Source: Chryseobacterium oryctis (GTDB taxonomy: Bacteria; Bacteroidota; Bacteroidia; Flavobacteriales; Weeksellaceae). From it: a stretch of 64,000 bases of DNA. Below are positions 26,183 to 34,341 of the stretch, piece after piece. The stretch is taken from assembly GCF_025971925.1 (NCBI RefSeq), contig NZ_JAPDHV010000006.1:160214-224213 (forward strand), in the 5' to 3' direction. A model generated the notes under the pieces. The model saw nothing but the letters and a program-made list of their open reading frames with translations. It was not told where the DNA came from and ran no database searches. A program made the position numbers and the translations under genes. Position 1 is the stretch's first letter, and each line of letters begins with the position of its first letter.

Positions 26183-27130
26183 ATGAGAATCACTGTCTTT
26201 ACAGGTTTATTTGTGGTATTAGCTCAGCTATATTCTGCCCAATCTTTCGATAAACAAGCGCACAGAGGAGGAAAATCTTTATATCCCGAAAATACAATTC
26301 CGGCAATGAAGAATGCCTTAAAAATGAATGTTACAACATTGGAAATGGACTTGGCTATTACAAACGATAAAAAAGTAATTCTTTCTCACGATTCTTTTCT
26401 TTCTCCAGAATTGGTCACAAAACCAGATGGAACTTCTATTCCAAAAGATTCCGGATTTTATTATAAAATTTATGATATGCCTTATTCAAAGATTCAAACA
26501 TTTGATGTAGGCATGAAAAAACTTAATAATTACCCTGACCAAAAGAAAATGAAGGCTCAAAAACCTCTTTTCTCAGAAGTTATTGATGCATGTGAAAGTT
26601 ATTCTCGTGAATTGAGCAAACCTTTACCTTTCTACAATATAGAAACAAAAACTCGCCCTTTCTCTGACAATATTTTCCATCCTGAACCAAAAGAATTTGT
26701 AGAGCTTATGATGAAAATTATTTTAGAAAAAGGAATTCAGGATCGTGTAATTATTCAGTCTTTTGATCCCAGAACGCTTGAAATTATCCATAAAGAATAT
26801 CCTAAAATAAAAACAGCATTTCTTGTAGAAAAAGTCGATGAGGAAAAATTGACAGAACAGCGAACTCATTTTAAAAATATATCCGTTGAAAAATTCAAAC
26901 AATATCCTAATCATCTCAATGGAGTAGCAGGAGATATGAAATTTTTAAGTTTTATTCCTACAATATACAGTCCGGATCACAATCTTGTCACTCCGGAGCT
27001 TATAAAAGAATGTCACAAATTAGGAATGAAGGTTATTCCATGGACGGTAAATACCAAGGAAAGATTACAGAAACTAAAAAATATGGGAATAGACGGAATA
27101 ATCACTGATGATCCCAGAATATTTGAATAG
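26183..27130 (+). CDS. Secreted glycerophosphodiester phosphodiesterase
   Basis: The start is the ATG at 26183, which gives MRITVFTGLFVVLAQLYSAQ, a clean signal peptide; the frame is open for 50 codons upstream, but that stretch holds the promoter and looks non-coding. The 315-residue protein has the GDPD TIM-barrel motifs QAHRGG and PENTIPAM (catalytic His), EMDLAITNDKKVILSHD (metal Glu/Asp and second catalytic His), NIETKTR, IIQSFDPRTLE, VIPWTVN and IDGIITDDP. It should release glycerol-3-phosphate from deacylated phospholipids in the periplasm, for phosphate or carbon supply. Confidence 0.92.
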   Translation: MRITVFTGLFVVLAQLYSAQSFDKQAHRGGKSLYPENTIPAMKNALKMNVTTLEMDLAITNDKKVILSHDSFLSPELVTKPDGTSIPKDSGFYYKIYDMPYSKIQTFDVGMKKLNNYPDQKKMKAQKPLFSEVIDACESYSRELSKPLPFYNIETKTRPFSDNIFHPEPKEFVELMMKIILEKGIQDRVIIQSFDPRTLEIIHKEYPKIKTAFLVEKVDEEKLTEQRTHFKNISVEKFKQYPNHLNGVAGDMKFLSFIPTIYSPDHNLVTPELIKECHKLGMKVIPWTVNTKERLQKLKNMGIDGIITDDPRIFE

Positions 27131-27152
27131 TTTTTTTTCATACTTATTAATA

Positions 27153-27180
27153 AAAAACGGTCGGAAAATTTATTCCGACC
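27153..27180. terminator. Bidirectional terminator
   Basis: GGTCGGAA (27159-27166) pairs with TTCCGACC (27173-27180), with T-rich tails on both strands, between converging genes. Confidence 0.85.
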
Positions 27181-27230
27181 ATTTTGTAAATGCAAAAATT
27201 GCATTTTGGAGTTAAAAAATTGATTATATC

Positions 27231-27962
27231 TTAAAACTTATAGTTTAATCCTAACTGGAAAACTCTGTTTGTATTGATATTTTTATCTTCATCTGCTAAA
27301 CCTGAATTATTAGCAATATGCGTCAAACTATTTACATATCTTGCATTAATACCTAAATTAGGTGTAAAGTTGTAACCAAGACCAAGACCTAAACCAATAT
27401 TAAACTTCTTGATAGCGTCTTTATTGATACTTTCAGAATAAGATTCTGTTTTTGTAGTTGTGCTACTTCCTGTAGTTGTCGTGATGATGGTTTCACCTTT
27501 ATTTTTCCCATTTATGAAATAACTGAATTCGGGACCAGCTTCAAAATAAAAGTCTTTAGTTGGTTTGAACTGAACCATCAACGGTACAGAAATATAGTTT
27601 AAATAAGTTTTATCATCAGATTGTGTCTTTATTGTCGTATCATCAATTGTTGACTCTGAAGAATAAACTACATTTTTTGCACCAAGCTGGTTGTATAAAA
27701 CTTCCGGCTGTAATGCAATTTTCTCAGCTAAAGGAATATTAACAAAAGCTCCTGCATGGAATCCTATTTTCTGGTTTTTAACGCTAACTTGTTGCTCACT
27801 GAACTGAGAAGCATTACCTCCAGCTTTAATACCAAATCTGATAGGCTCTTTCTCTTTTACTACGGTTGTAGTTGCTACCGCAGTCGTTTTAGTTTCTTGC
27901 GTTTCCTGAGCAAAAGATAATGTGCCAGTGACTATTGCCAGTCCTAGAAATAACTTGTTCAT
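27231..27962 (-). CDS. Porin-family outer-membrane beta-barrel protein (paralogue A)
   Basis: The 243-residue protein has a signal peptide ending LSFAQ (about 1-19) and then an eight-stranded-type outer-membrane barrel of the Bacteroidota 'porin family' (OMP_b-brl_2): FGIKAGGNASQFS (about 42-54), GFHAGAFVNIPLAEKIALQPEVLY, FYFEAGPEFSYF, FNIGLGLGLGYNFTPNLGINARYVNSL, and a C-terminal FQLGLNYKF ending in Phe. It is the largest of three tandem paralogues that share this plan, differing in loop length. Transport function is not known. It has its own upstream element with the TTGGCAAG core. Confidence 0.88.
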   Translation of the reverse strand: MNKLFLGLAIVTGTLSFAQETQETKTTAVATTTVVKEKEPIRFGIKAGGNASQFSEQQVSVKNQKIGFHAGAFVNIPLAEKIALQPEVLYNQLGAKNVVYSSESTIDDTTIKTQSDDKTYLNYISVPLMVQFKPTKDFYFEAGPEFSYFINGKNKGETIITTTTGSSTTTKTESYSESINKDAIKKFNIGLGLGLGYNFTPNLGINARYVNSLTHIANNSGLADEDKNINTNRVFQLGLNYKF

Positions 27963-28027
27963 AATTTTATTTTTAAATTTTACTTTTATACTTCTGTCTA
28001 ATTATTCAATCAGACCCAGTATAGTTT

Positions 28028-28042
28028 ACAAAATGCTTGCCA
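28028..28042 (-). promoter_or_regulatory. Sigma-54-like promoter element of porin A
   Basis: On the minus strand TGGCAAG-N4-TTGT; the -24 GG is intact, the -12 reads TTGT instead of TTGC. It lies 66 bases before the ATG. Confidence 0.45.
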
Positions 28043-28212
28043 AAAAACAAAAACACTGCATACAAGGCTTAAACAAAGGATTTTTATGTTAAAAAAAATC
28101 ATTAATTATTGAAATATTTATGAAAAATAGGTTAACAATTATTAAAAAGTCTTAAAGCTGAGCAAACTAAAAGTTGAATTTTATAATAGTAAAAACCGCA
28201 ACTTTTATAAAT

Positions 28213-28240
28213 GAAAAGACCAGGTTTAAAATAAACCTGG
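28213..28240 (-). terminator. Terminator of porin B
   Basis: CCAGGTTTA/TAAACCTGG stem followed by TCTTTTCATTT on the minus strand. Confidence 0.8.
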
Positions 28241-28268
28241 CCTTCTCTATTGAAATCAAAATTTTATA

Positions 28269-28823
28269 TTATTTGAATTTGTAAGCTAAACCTACTTGGA
28301 ATACGTTGTTTTTACCTTTAAACTGATAATCTCCAACTTTCTTAGCTACATCTGTGATACCAGCAACATATCTCGCTGTAACACCAATGTTTTTAGTGAA
28401 ATAATATCCGGCTCCTAAACCAATACCAAAATCAAATCCTTTGAAATCGTCAGAATCTACAGTTACATTCTTTCCTTTATATTTAGAATCTAATAAGAAA
28501 CTAAATTGTGGACCAGCCTCTAAATATAAATTTGGTAAAGCATTGTATTGGAACATTACAGGAACTGAAAGATAGCTTAAGTTCATTTTATCATCACTTG
28601 AATTATCAAATTTTGCACCGGCTCCGTTGAATAAAACCTCTGGTTGCACACTGAAATCCTTAGCAACAGGAACATTTACAAAACCACCTCCGTAGAATCC
28701 AGCTTTAGCTTTCACATCATCATGAGAGATAGAAGAAACGTTAAGTCCGGCTTTTAAACCAAATGTCTGAGCAAAAGTTAATGAACTTGCAACTACTGCT
28801 AATCCTAATAATATCTTTTTCAT
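28269..28823 (-). CDS. Porin-family outer-membrane beta-barrel protein (paralogue B)
   Basis: At 184 residues this is the shortest of the three paralogues. Signal peptide about 1-18 (SSLTFAQ). It starts the barrel with FGLKAGLNVSSIS, followed by GFYGGGFVNVPVAKDFSVQPEVLFN, LSYLSVPVMFQYNALPNLYL, EAGPQFSFL, DFGIGLGAGYYFTKNIGVTA and the C-terminal VFQVGLAYKFK. The segment VPVMFQYNALPNLYLEAGP is shared with paralogue C, so B and C are the closest pair. No partner genes define a substrate. It has the best match to the shared sigma-54-like element. Confidence 0.88.
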   Translation of the reverse strand: MKKILLGLAVVASSLTFAQTFGLKAGLNVSSISHDDVKAKAGFYGGGFVNVPVAKDFSVQPEVLFNGAGAKFDNSSDDKMNLSYLSVPVMFQYNALPNLYLEAGPQFSFLLDSKYKGKNVTVDSDDFKGFDFGIGLGAGYYFTKNIGVTARYVAGITDVAKKVGDYQFKGKNNVFQVGLAYKFK

Positions 28824-28869
28824 AATCGAAATTTTAATAATTTATTTTTTACTTCTTTACACCTATTAC

Positions 28870-28884
28870 GCAAATTGCTTGCCA
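28870..28884 (-). promoter_or_regulatory. Sigma-54-like promoter element of porin B
   Basis: On the minus strand TGGCAAG-CAAT-TTGC matches the sigma-54 consensus TGGCACG-N4-TTGC at all key positions, with GG-N10-GC spacing, 46 bases before the ATG. Confidence 0.6.
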
Positions 28885-28920
28885 AAAGTTAAATTATGAT
28901 TAAATTCATGTAAAAATGTT

Positions 28921-28957
28921 AAAAAAACAAAAAAGCCAGATAATACAACCTGACTTT
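28921..28957 (-). terminator. Terminator of porin C
   Basis: AAAGTCAG pairs with CTGGCTTT (one G-U) and is followed by a long T-rich tail on the minus strand. Confidence 0.75.
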
Positions 28958-29006
28958 CTATTGAATTTTAAAATTTGTTACCTATGAAGTGTTATTAAAC
29001 TCCTTA

Positions 29007-29633
29007 TTAGAACTTATATGCTAATCCAACTTGGAATACATTGTTTTTCACTGCATCAGAACCATTAGGTCTGTCTTTAGCAATATCCGTAAGACCTGCT
29101 ACGTATCTTGCTGTAATTCCAATATTCGGAGTGAAGTAATATCCTGCACCTAAACCGATACCAAAGTTAAAAGTATTTAAATTATCTTTAAAGTCGTCTG
29201 TTGTAGAAGAATTACCACTTGTTTCATTTTTAACCTTGTTTTTTGCACTTAGCATAAATCCGAATTCCGGACCTGCTTCTAAGTAAAGGTTTGGAAGTGC
29301 ATTATATTGAAACATTACAGGTACTGTAAGATAATCCAAGTTAGTTGAAGAAGAATATTTATCTCCTAATAGTTTATACTCAGCTTTACTACCATATTGA
29401 GAATATAATAACTCTGGCTGAACGCTGAAAGAGCTAGCAACAGGAATATTAGCAAACACACCTGCGTTGAAACCTATTTTAGATTTTTGGTCATCGAGAT
29501 CTTTATCTTTAGATAGAGAAGAAACGTTCATACCTGCTTTTACTCCAAAAGAAACAGGAGATGAAGATTTTGTAGTTTGCGCAAATGCAAATGTACTTCC
29601 TATTACAGCTAATCCTAAAATTACTTTTTTCAT
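29007..29633 (-). CDS. Porin-family outer-membrane beta-barrel protein (paralogue C)
   Basis: The 208-residue protein has a signal peptide ending TFAFAQ, then the same barrel plan: FGVKAGMNVSSLS, GFNAGVFANIPVASSFSVQPELLYS, LDYLTVPVMFQYNALPNLYL, EAGPEFGFML, FNFGIGLGAGYYFTPNIG and the C-terminal VFQVGLAYKF. Compared with paralogue B it has longer surface loops (for example around the NETSGNSSTTDDF segment). The gene order C-B-A on the minus strand, each with its own upstream element and terminator, indicates duplication followed by separate regulation rather than an operon. Confidence 0.88.
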   Translation of the reverse strand: MKKVILGLAVIGSTFAFAQTTKSSSPVSFGVKAGMNVSSLSKDKDLDDQKSKIGFNAGVFANIPVASSFSVQPELLYSQYGSKAEYKLLGDKYSSSTNLDYLTVPVMFQYNALPNLYLEAGPEFGFMLSAKNKVKNETSGNSSTTDDFKDNLNTFNFGIGLGAGYYFTPNIGITARYVAGLTDIAKDRPNGSDAVKNNVFQVGLAYKF

Positions 29634-29716
29634 AACCTTAATTTTTTAATATTTTACTTTTTTTAATTTTAAATTTTACTACTTGTCTGTATTTCAATTT
29701 AGACGCATGGTATCTT

Positions 29717-29731
29717 CCAAATTGCTTGCCA
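29717..29731 (-). promoter_or_regulatory. Sigma-54-like promoter element of porin C
   Basis: On the minus strand TGGCAAG-CAAT-TTGG; the -12 element ends in G instead of C. It lies 83 bases before the ATG. Confidence 0.5.
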
Positions 29732-29756
29732 AAAATTATTTTTTTGTCTAAAAACA

Positions 29757-29786
29757 ATAAAAAAACCATCTAAAAACAGATGGTTT
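29757..29786 (-). terminator. Terminator of aroB
   Basis: A 9-bp stem (29763-29771 with 29778-29786, core ACCATCT/AGATGGT) is followed by T7 on the minus strand. Confidence 0.85.
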
Positions 29787-29882
29787 TGAAAATTTATTCA
29801 ACTGATTATCAACAATATAAAACACTAATTAAATGTTTGTTTAAAATTTTAAAAAAATTCTCAGAAATATGAATATTTTGAC

Positions 29883-30929
29883 TTAAAAATCATTCAATTT
29901 TCTATAAAAATTTATGGAATCAGTGATATTTTGTTGACTGCATTGATGATCAAATACACAAGAACCAACTCCTGAGAGCAGAGAAAAGTTGATTTTACTG
30001 TCAACATTCTTTTTATCATTTAATAACAATCCGAAAATGTCTTCATCTTTGAAATCATTAATATCTATATAAGGATAATATCTCTGTATATTTTCAATAA
30101 TTATTTTAGAATCGTCTTTAGAAATTAAACCTTCCAAATAAGACAAATGTGCTTCACAAATCAAACCTATGGCAACTGCTTCTCCATGAAGAATAGGATT
30201 TCCCTGATTCAAGCATAAACTTTCGATGGCATGACCTATTGTGTGGCCAAAATTCAGCGTCTTTCTGATATTTTTCTCATGAAAATCCTTTTCTACCACT
30301 TCCTGCTTGATATCCATCGAAGTTTGAATATGTGGCATAATACTTTCTACATTCAATTTAGAAATAGAGATAAGGTTTTCCCAATGTTTTTTATCTGCAA
30401 TTAAGCCATGCTTAAGCATTTCTGCAAACCCGCTTCTTAATTCTTTAAACGGAAGAGTTTCTAAAAATTTTGGATATGCAAATATTTTCTCCGGAAAAGT
30501 AAAAGTTCCCACCATGTTTTTATAATGCATCAAATCAATCCCCGTTTTTCCACCAATAGAAGCATCACACATTGATAAAAGGGTAGTCGGAATATTAATA
30601 AACTGAATTCCTCTCTTATAAGTAGAAGCTACAAAGCCTCCCATATCCGTAATGACACCACCACCAAGATTAATAACAAGAGCTTTTCTATCTGCCTGCA
30701 TCTCTGTCAGGATTTCCCAAAGCTGATTTGCAGTCTGAATATTTTTCATTTCTTCACCTGCTTCTATCTCAAGAATTTCAAATTCTATCTCTGTCTCCAT
30801 ATTTCCCAAAAGAACAGGAAGACAGTACTCGTGGGTATTTTCATCAACCAAAATAAAGATTTTACTGAAAGTTTTTTCGTTTAAAAAATCATTTAGCTGA
30901 GAAAAATTATCGTTTAATATTGTTATCAT
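29883..30929 (-). CDS. aroB: 3-Dehydroquinate synthase
   Basis: AroB cyclises DAHP to 3-dehydroquinate, the second shikimate step, using NAD and a divalent metal. From the ATG at 30929 the protein has 348 residues and begins MITILNDNFSQL. A TTG at 30971 lies inside the TAACTTTG promoter box and is rejected as a start. Motifs seen: NLGGGVITDMGGFVASTYKRGI (NAD region, about 96-118), PTTLLSMCDASIGGKTGID (about 122-140), and the metal ligands in GFAEMLKHG, GHTIGHAIES and LHGEAVAIG. The gene is divergent from rluB with promoters only 34 bp apart. Confidence 0.96.
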   Translation of the reverse strand: MITILNDNFSQLNDFLNEKTFSKIFILVDENTHEYCLPVLLGNMETEIEFEILEIEAGEEMKNIQTANQLWEILTEMQADRKALVINLGGGVITDMGGFVASTYKRGIQFINIPTTLLSMCDASIGGKTGIDLMHYKNMVGTFTFPEKIFAYPKFLETLPFKELRSGFAEMLKHGLIADKKHWENLISISKLNVESIMPHIQTSMDIKQEVVEKDFHEKNIRKTLNFGHTIGHAIESLCLNQGNPILHGEAVAIGLICEAHLSYLEGLISKDDSKIIIENIQRYYPYIDINDFKDEDIFGLLLNDKKNVDSKINFSLLSGVGSCVFDHQCSQQNITDSINFYRKLNDF

Positions 30930-30968
30930 TTTTGGATTTTCTATAAAATTAATTGGAAAACTATAATG

Positions 30969-30976
30969 CAAAGTTA
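30969..30976 (-). promoter_or_regulatory. Promoter -7 box of aroB
   Basis: TAACTTTG on the minus strand, 40 bases before the aroB ATG; it contains the in-frame TTG that mimics a start codon. Confidence 0.58.
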
Positions 30977-31009
30977 TGATTCTTAATTTTTAACTCGTAA
31001 CTAAATTAC

Positions 31010-31017
31010 TATCTTTG
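31010..31017 (+). promoter_or_regulatory. Promoter -7 box of rluB
   Basis: TATCTTTG on the plus strand, 15 bases before the rluB ATG, so the 5' leader is very short. Confidence 0.58.
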
Positions 31018-31031
31018 CAGAAATTTTTAGA

Positions 31032-32180
31032 ATGAGCAGAGATAATAACAATTCAGAAAGACCAAAGAGACCAAGAATTTCAACCAAGAAAAATTCTGAT
31101 AATTCTCGTGCTTCTAGATCTGGAAATTCTTCAGGTTCAAAACCTTTCAACAAATCTTTTCCTAAAGCAGGAGAAAGAAATTCTGATTCCAGAAAGAGCG
31201 GTGGCACAAGTTACCAAGATAGAATGGATAAGAAATTTGGAAAAACTGAACAAGAACCTTTTATTACCAATTCAGGTGAAGGAAAAAAAACTTTTGGAAA
31301 ATCTGCACCGAAAAGAGGAGGCAGCAGACCTAACAATTTCGATACAAGAGATAAATACGAAAGAGGTAGCCTAAAATATGGCAGAAGACCCGGAGCAGAA
31401 AACAGAGAAGATAAAAATAAATCTTTCGTACAAAAAAGAAGATTAAACAAGATTGATAAAGATATTCATAAAGATACTATCCGTCTTAATAAATACATTG
31501 CCAATTCAGGAATTTGCAGCAGGAGAGAGGCAGATGAATTAATCACCCAAGGTTTAGTAGAAGTAAACGGAAAGGTAGTAACCGAAATGGGATATCAGGT
31601 TCAGAAAACTGATAAAGTAGTTTTCGACGGACAGAATATCACTCCAGAAAAACCAGTTTATGTACTATTAAACAAGCCAAAAGGTTATATTTCTACTACA
31701 AAAGATGATAAAGCGAGAAAAACAGTAATGGATTTGGTAGCAAATGCTTCTCCTTACAGAGTTTTCCCTGTCGGAAGATTAGATCGTTCTACTACTGGAG
31801 TTATTCTTTTAACGAATGATGGTCACATGACAAAAAAACTGACTCACCCATCTTTCGACGCAAAGAAAATTTATCATGTAACGCTGGATAAAAAATTGAC
31901 TCACGAAGATATGAAGCTTATTGCGGAAGGAATTCGTTTGGATGAAGGTGTAGCTGTAGTAGACCAAATTTCTTTCATTGAAGGTAAACCCAAAAATGAA
32001 GTAGGAATTGAAATCCATATCGGATGGAATCGCGTTATCAGAAGAATTTTCCAAAGATTAGGATACGAAGTTGAAGCTCTTGACCGAGTAATGTTTGCCG
32101 GTTTAACCAAGAAAAACATCAAAAGAGGACACTGGAGAATCTTAACAGAACTAGAAGTTAATAATCTTAAAATGCTTTAA
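31032..32180 (+). CDS. rluB: 23S rRNA pseudouridine synthase, RluB/RsuA family, with disordered N-terminus
   Basis: The 382 residues fall into a 140-residue low-complexity, Arg/Lys/Ser/Gly-rich N-terminal tail, an S4 RNA-binding domain (IRLNKYIANSGICSRREADE, about 150-195) and the catalytic domain with VGRLDRSTTGVILLTNDG, whose Asp is the pseudouridine nucleophile. KKNIKRGHWRILT near the end matches RluB/RluE-type enzymes. It should modify 23S rRNA uridine (position near 2605 in E. coli RluB). The long basic tail is common in Bacteroidota and may help bind rRNA. It is a single-gene unit, divergent from aroB. Confidence 0.9.
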   Translation: MSRDNNNSERPKRPRISTKKNSDNSRASRSGNSSGSKPFNKSFPKAGERNSDSRKSGGTSYQDRMDKKFGKTEQEPFITNSGEGKKTFGKSAPKRGGSRPNNFDTRDKYERGSLKYGRRPGAENREDKNKSFVQKRRLNKIDKDIHKDTIRLNKYIANSGICSRREADELITQGLVEVNGKVVTEMGYQVQKTDKVVFDGQNITPEKPVYVLLNKPKGYISTTKDDKARKTVMDLVANASPYRVFPVGRLDRSTTGVILLTNDGHMTKKLTHPSFDAKKIYHVTLDKKLTHEDMKLIAEGIRLDEGVAVVDQISFIEGKPKNEVGIEIHIGWNRVIRRIFQRLGYEVEALDRVMFAGLTKKNIKRGHWRILTELEVNNLKML

Positions 32181-32200
32181 TAAGTTTTTAAGTAAAAATA

Positions 32201-32233
32201 AAAAAGACGTTGAAAAATATTCAACGTCTTTTT
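32201..32233. terminator. Bidirectional terminator
   Basis: A 14-bp perfect stem (32201-32214 with 32220-32233, core GACGTTGAA/TTCAACGTC) between converging rluB and pncA. Confidence 0.9.
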
Positions 32234-32256
32234 TTGTATACATTTGTCATTCTGAA

Positions 32257-32862
32257 TTATCCCAAAACAGTTACTCCCTTCTGAATCAATTCATAGATTG
32301 CATCTCTTCCGTTATCTGGTTTTACATTTACAGCGCGGGTTCCATTAAAATGCAGACAAGTCACATATCCGTTTGCAACAGCATCTGTACATGTAAACTT
32401 CACACAGTAATCAAGTGCTAAACCCACAATTTCAACCAATTGAATATCATGATATTTCAGAAAATCATCCAATCCTGTTTTCATAAAATGGTTGTTGTCC
32501 TGAAAGCCACTATAACTATCAATTTCAGGGTTTTTACCTTTCTGAATAATATGAGTTACCATATCTCTGTTCAAATCTTTATGGAATTCTGCTCCAAAAG
32601 TCCCTTGAACACAATGATCAGGCCACATAAATTGAGGAACTCCGTTTAAAATAATGCTTTCACCAACTTTTCTACCATTATTACTAGCAAAACTTTTATG
32701 ATTTGATGGATGCCAATCCTGAGTTAAAACAATTTGGTCATATTCATTTTCTTCCATCAGAAGATTGATATAAGGAATAATTTCATTGGCTCCAGGAACT
32801 GCCAAAGCACCTCCTTCACAAAAATCATTCTGTACATCAACTATTATTAACGCTTTTTTCAT
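32257..32862 (-). CDS. pncA: Nicotinamidase / pyrazinamidase
   Basis: PncA deamidates nicotinamide to nicotinate in NAD salvage. The 201 residues show the catalytic Asp in LIIVDVQNDFCEGGAL (Asp9 or Asp13 region), metal ligands in DWHPSNHKSF (about 49-58), PDHCVQGTFGAEFH, the catalytic Lys region QKGKNPEIDSYSGF, and the nucleophile Cys in GLALDYCVKFT. All residues of the Cys-Asp-Lys triad are present. Length and order match the isochorismatase-like hydrolase fold. It is a single-gene unit. Confidence 0.95.
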   Translation of the reverse strand: MKKALIIVDVQNDFCEGGALAVPGANEIIPYINLLMEENEYDQIVLTQDWHPSNHKSFASNNGRKVGESIILNGVPQFMWPDHCVQGTFGAEFHKDLNRDMVTHIIQKGKNPEIDSYSGFQDNNHFMKTGLDDFLKYHDIQLVEIVGLALDYCVKFTCTDAVANGYVTCLHFNGTRAVNVKPDNGRDAIYELIQKGVTVLG

Positions 32863-32972
32863 ATTTAGATTTCTCGAATTTTTGATAAATTTACAAAAAA
32901 CTAATACTCAAAAAACTGTCCAAAATATAATTATCGGACAAATCGGCAATATAAAAGTTAAAACCAAATACA

Positions 32973-33518
32973 ATGAGTCATTTAGAAAATTTAGAAGAAA
33001 AGAAATTTCCAATCGGTCAATTCCAAGAACTGGAAAATATCTGTGATATAAAACTGGACGAATACATAAAAGTAATCAAAGATTTTCCCGGAAAACTAAA
33101 AAACCTCGTTGAAAATTGGTCTGATGACGAGCTAGATACACCGTATAGAGAAGGAGGATGGACGGTGAGACAGCTTATTAATCATATTGCAGATAGTCAT
33201 ATCAATAGTTTTATGCGTTTCAAATTAGCCCTTACAGAAGAAAACCCTACCATAAAACCATATGATGAAGCAAAATGGGCAGAGCTTCAGGATAGTATCA
33301 ATATGCCTATAAAACCTGCTTTGAGAATGATAAAAGGTACTCATCAAAGATGGAATACTTTATTAAAGAGTCTTACTAATAAACAATTTGAAAGAACTTT
33401 TCGGCATCCTGAGAAAACTAAGGATTATGATTTAAGATATTACGTTGCTTTATACGCTTGGCATTGTAATCATCATTTTGCGCATATTGATAATTTGAAG
33501 AAAGAAAAAGGTTGGTAA
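32973..33518 (+). CDS. YfiT/BstA-type bacillithiol transferase, DinB superfamily
   Basis: The 181-residue protein begins with the YfiT hallmark FPIGQF and continues with TPYREGGWTVRQLINHIADSH (about 58-78) and RFKLALTEENPTIKPYDEAKWAEL (about 82-105), then WHCNHHFAHI near the C-terminus. The three histidines (NHIADSH and HHFAH) are the metal site. Family members join bacillithiol to electrophiles. It heads a tight four-gene unit with DUF1569, YtxJ and Crp-type genes; the YtxJ partner supports a thiol-stress role. Confidence 0.88.
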   Translation: MSHLENLEEKKFPIGQFQELENICDIKLDEYIKVIKDFPGKLKNLVENWSDDELDTPYREGGWTVRQLINHIADSHINSFMRFKLALTEENPTIKPYDEAKWAELQDSINMPIKPALRMIKGTHQRWNTLLKSLTNKQFERTFRHPEKTKDYDLRYYVALYAWHCNHHFAHIDNLKKEKGW

Positions 33519-33970
33519 AAAATCTTCATAATCGGGTTTACTTTAATGAAATCATTGAGAGAATTTCACTCCTCTCTGAAAATTCACAGAGAAAATGGGG
33601 CAAAATGACCGTCTCACAAATGCTGAAACATTGTGATTTAATTTTACAAATCCCGTTAAAAAGAATTGAAATTCCGAAGATTAATATTTTTTTTCAGTAT
33701 ATCGGTATTCTTACAAAAATAGAAATCCAGATTTTTAATAACGGAATTCCCCATAATATGCCGACTTTTCAAAAAGTAATCGTTACTTTTGAGTGTGATT
33801 TTGAAGAAGCAAAGCAAAATCTTTTAAAAACATTAGAACAATATTGGGACGCTTATCAAAATGAAAACTTACCTGAAAAGCATAATCTTTTTGGTAAAAT
33901 GAATGAGAAAGATTGGGGCATCCTGGAATACAAACATCTTAATCATCATTTAAAACAATTTAATGTATGA
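33512..33970 (+). CDS. DUF1569 domain-containing DinB-like protein
   Basis: The 152-residue protein starts at a TTG (33512) and overlaps the previous gene by seven bases; no ATG fits before the conserved SQRKWGKMTVSQMLKHC segment (about 24-40), which is the DUF1569 hallmark. It has DinB-like helices and ends with EYKHLNHHLKQF, probably the third metal ligand pair. DUF1569 members have no assigned reaction; their similarity to thiol transferases and the neighbours suggest a related role. Its stop overlaps the ytxJ start (ATGA). Confidence 0.78.
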   Translation: MVKNLHNRVYFNEIIERISLLSENSQRKWGKMTVSQMLKHCDLILQIPLKRIEIPKINIFFQYIGILTKIEIQIFNNGIPHNMPTFQKVIVTFECDFEEAKQNLLKTLEQYWDAYQNENLPEKHNLFGKMNEKDWGILEYKHLNHHLKQFNV

Positions 33971-34341
33971 GTATTTTTGATAAAATATTTGGCGGAAAAC
34001 AGGAAAGCTCTGAAGAGAAATCTTTCTGGAACAAAATAGAATCTGAAGAAGATTTAGAAAAAGCTATTGAAAATTCTTATAAAAACAAGATTGCAATTTT
34101 CAAACACTCTACAAGTTGCTTCATCAGTAAAACTGTATTGAAAAATTTTGAAAAAGAGGTTGAAAACTTTGATGGAAAAGTAGATTTTTATTACTTAGAT
34201 TTATTAGCTCATAGACCAATTTCAAATAAAATTGCGGAAATTTTTGAGATTCGTCATGAAAGCCCTCAATTGATAGTAATAGAAAACGGAAAGGCTATAA
34301 ACAACGCTTCACACCAACATATATCTACAAGCATTATTTAA
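33967..34341 (+). CDS. ytxJ: YtxJ-type bacillithiol-linked redox protein
   Basis: The 124 residues have a thioredoxin-like fold with a single active-site cysteine in FKHSTSCFISKTVL (about 46-59), as in YtxJ/BrxC, which debacillithiolates proteins. HESPQLIVIENGK (about 98-110) is the cis-proline strand, also characteristic. The second redox Cys of classical thioredoxins is absent, as expected for a monothiol bacilliredoxin. It overlaps the DUF1569 stop by four bases and its own stop overlaps the next gene's ATG by one base (TAATG), so the four genes are translationally coupled. Confidence 0.85.
   Translation: MSIFDKIFGGKQESSEEKSFWNKIESEEDLEKAIENSYKNKIAIFKHSTSCFISKTVLKNFEKEVENFDGKVDFYYLDLLAHRPISNKIAEIFEIRHESPQLIVIENGKAINNASHQHISTSII

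Larger units (their letters stand above)
27963..28268. other. Intergenic region between porin paralogues A and B
   Basis: This 306-base gap contains the sigma-54-like element of paralogue A (28028-28042) and the terminator of paralogue B (28213-28240). The remainder is AT-rich without a reading frame. Confidence 0.6.

Noticed and set aside
28269..29633. Repeated sequence suggestive of tandem repeats or recombination
   Set aside because: The similarity is explained by three complete paralogous porin genes with separate signal peptides, stops and terminators.
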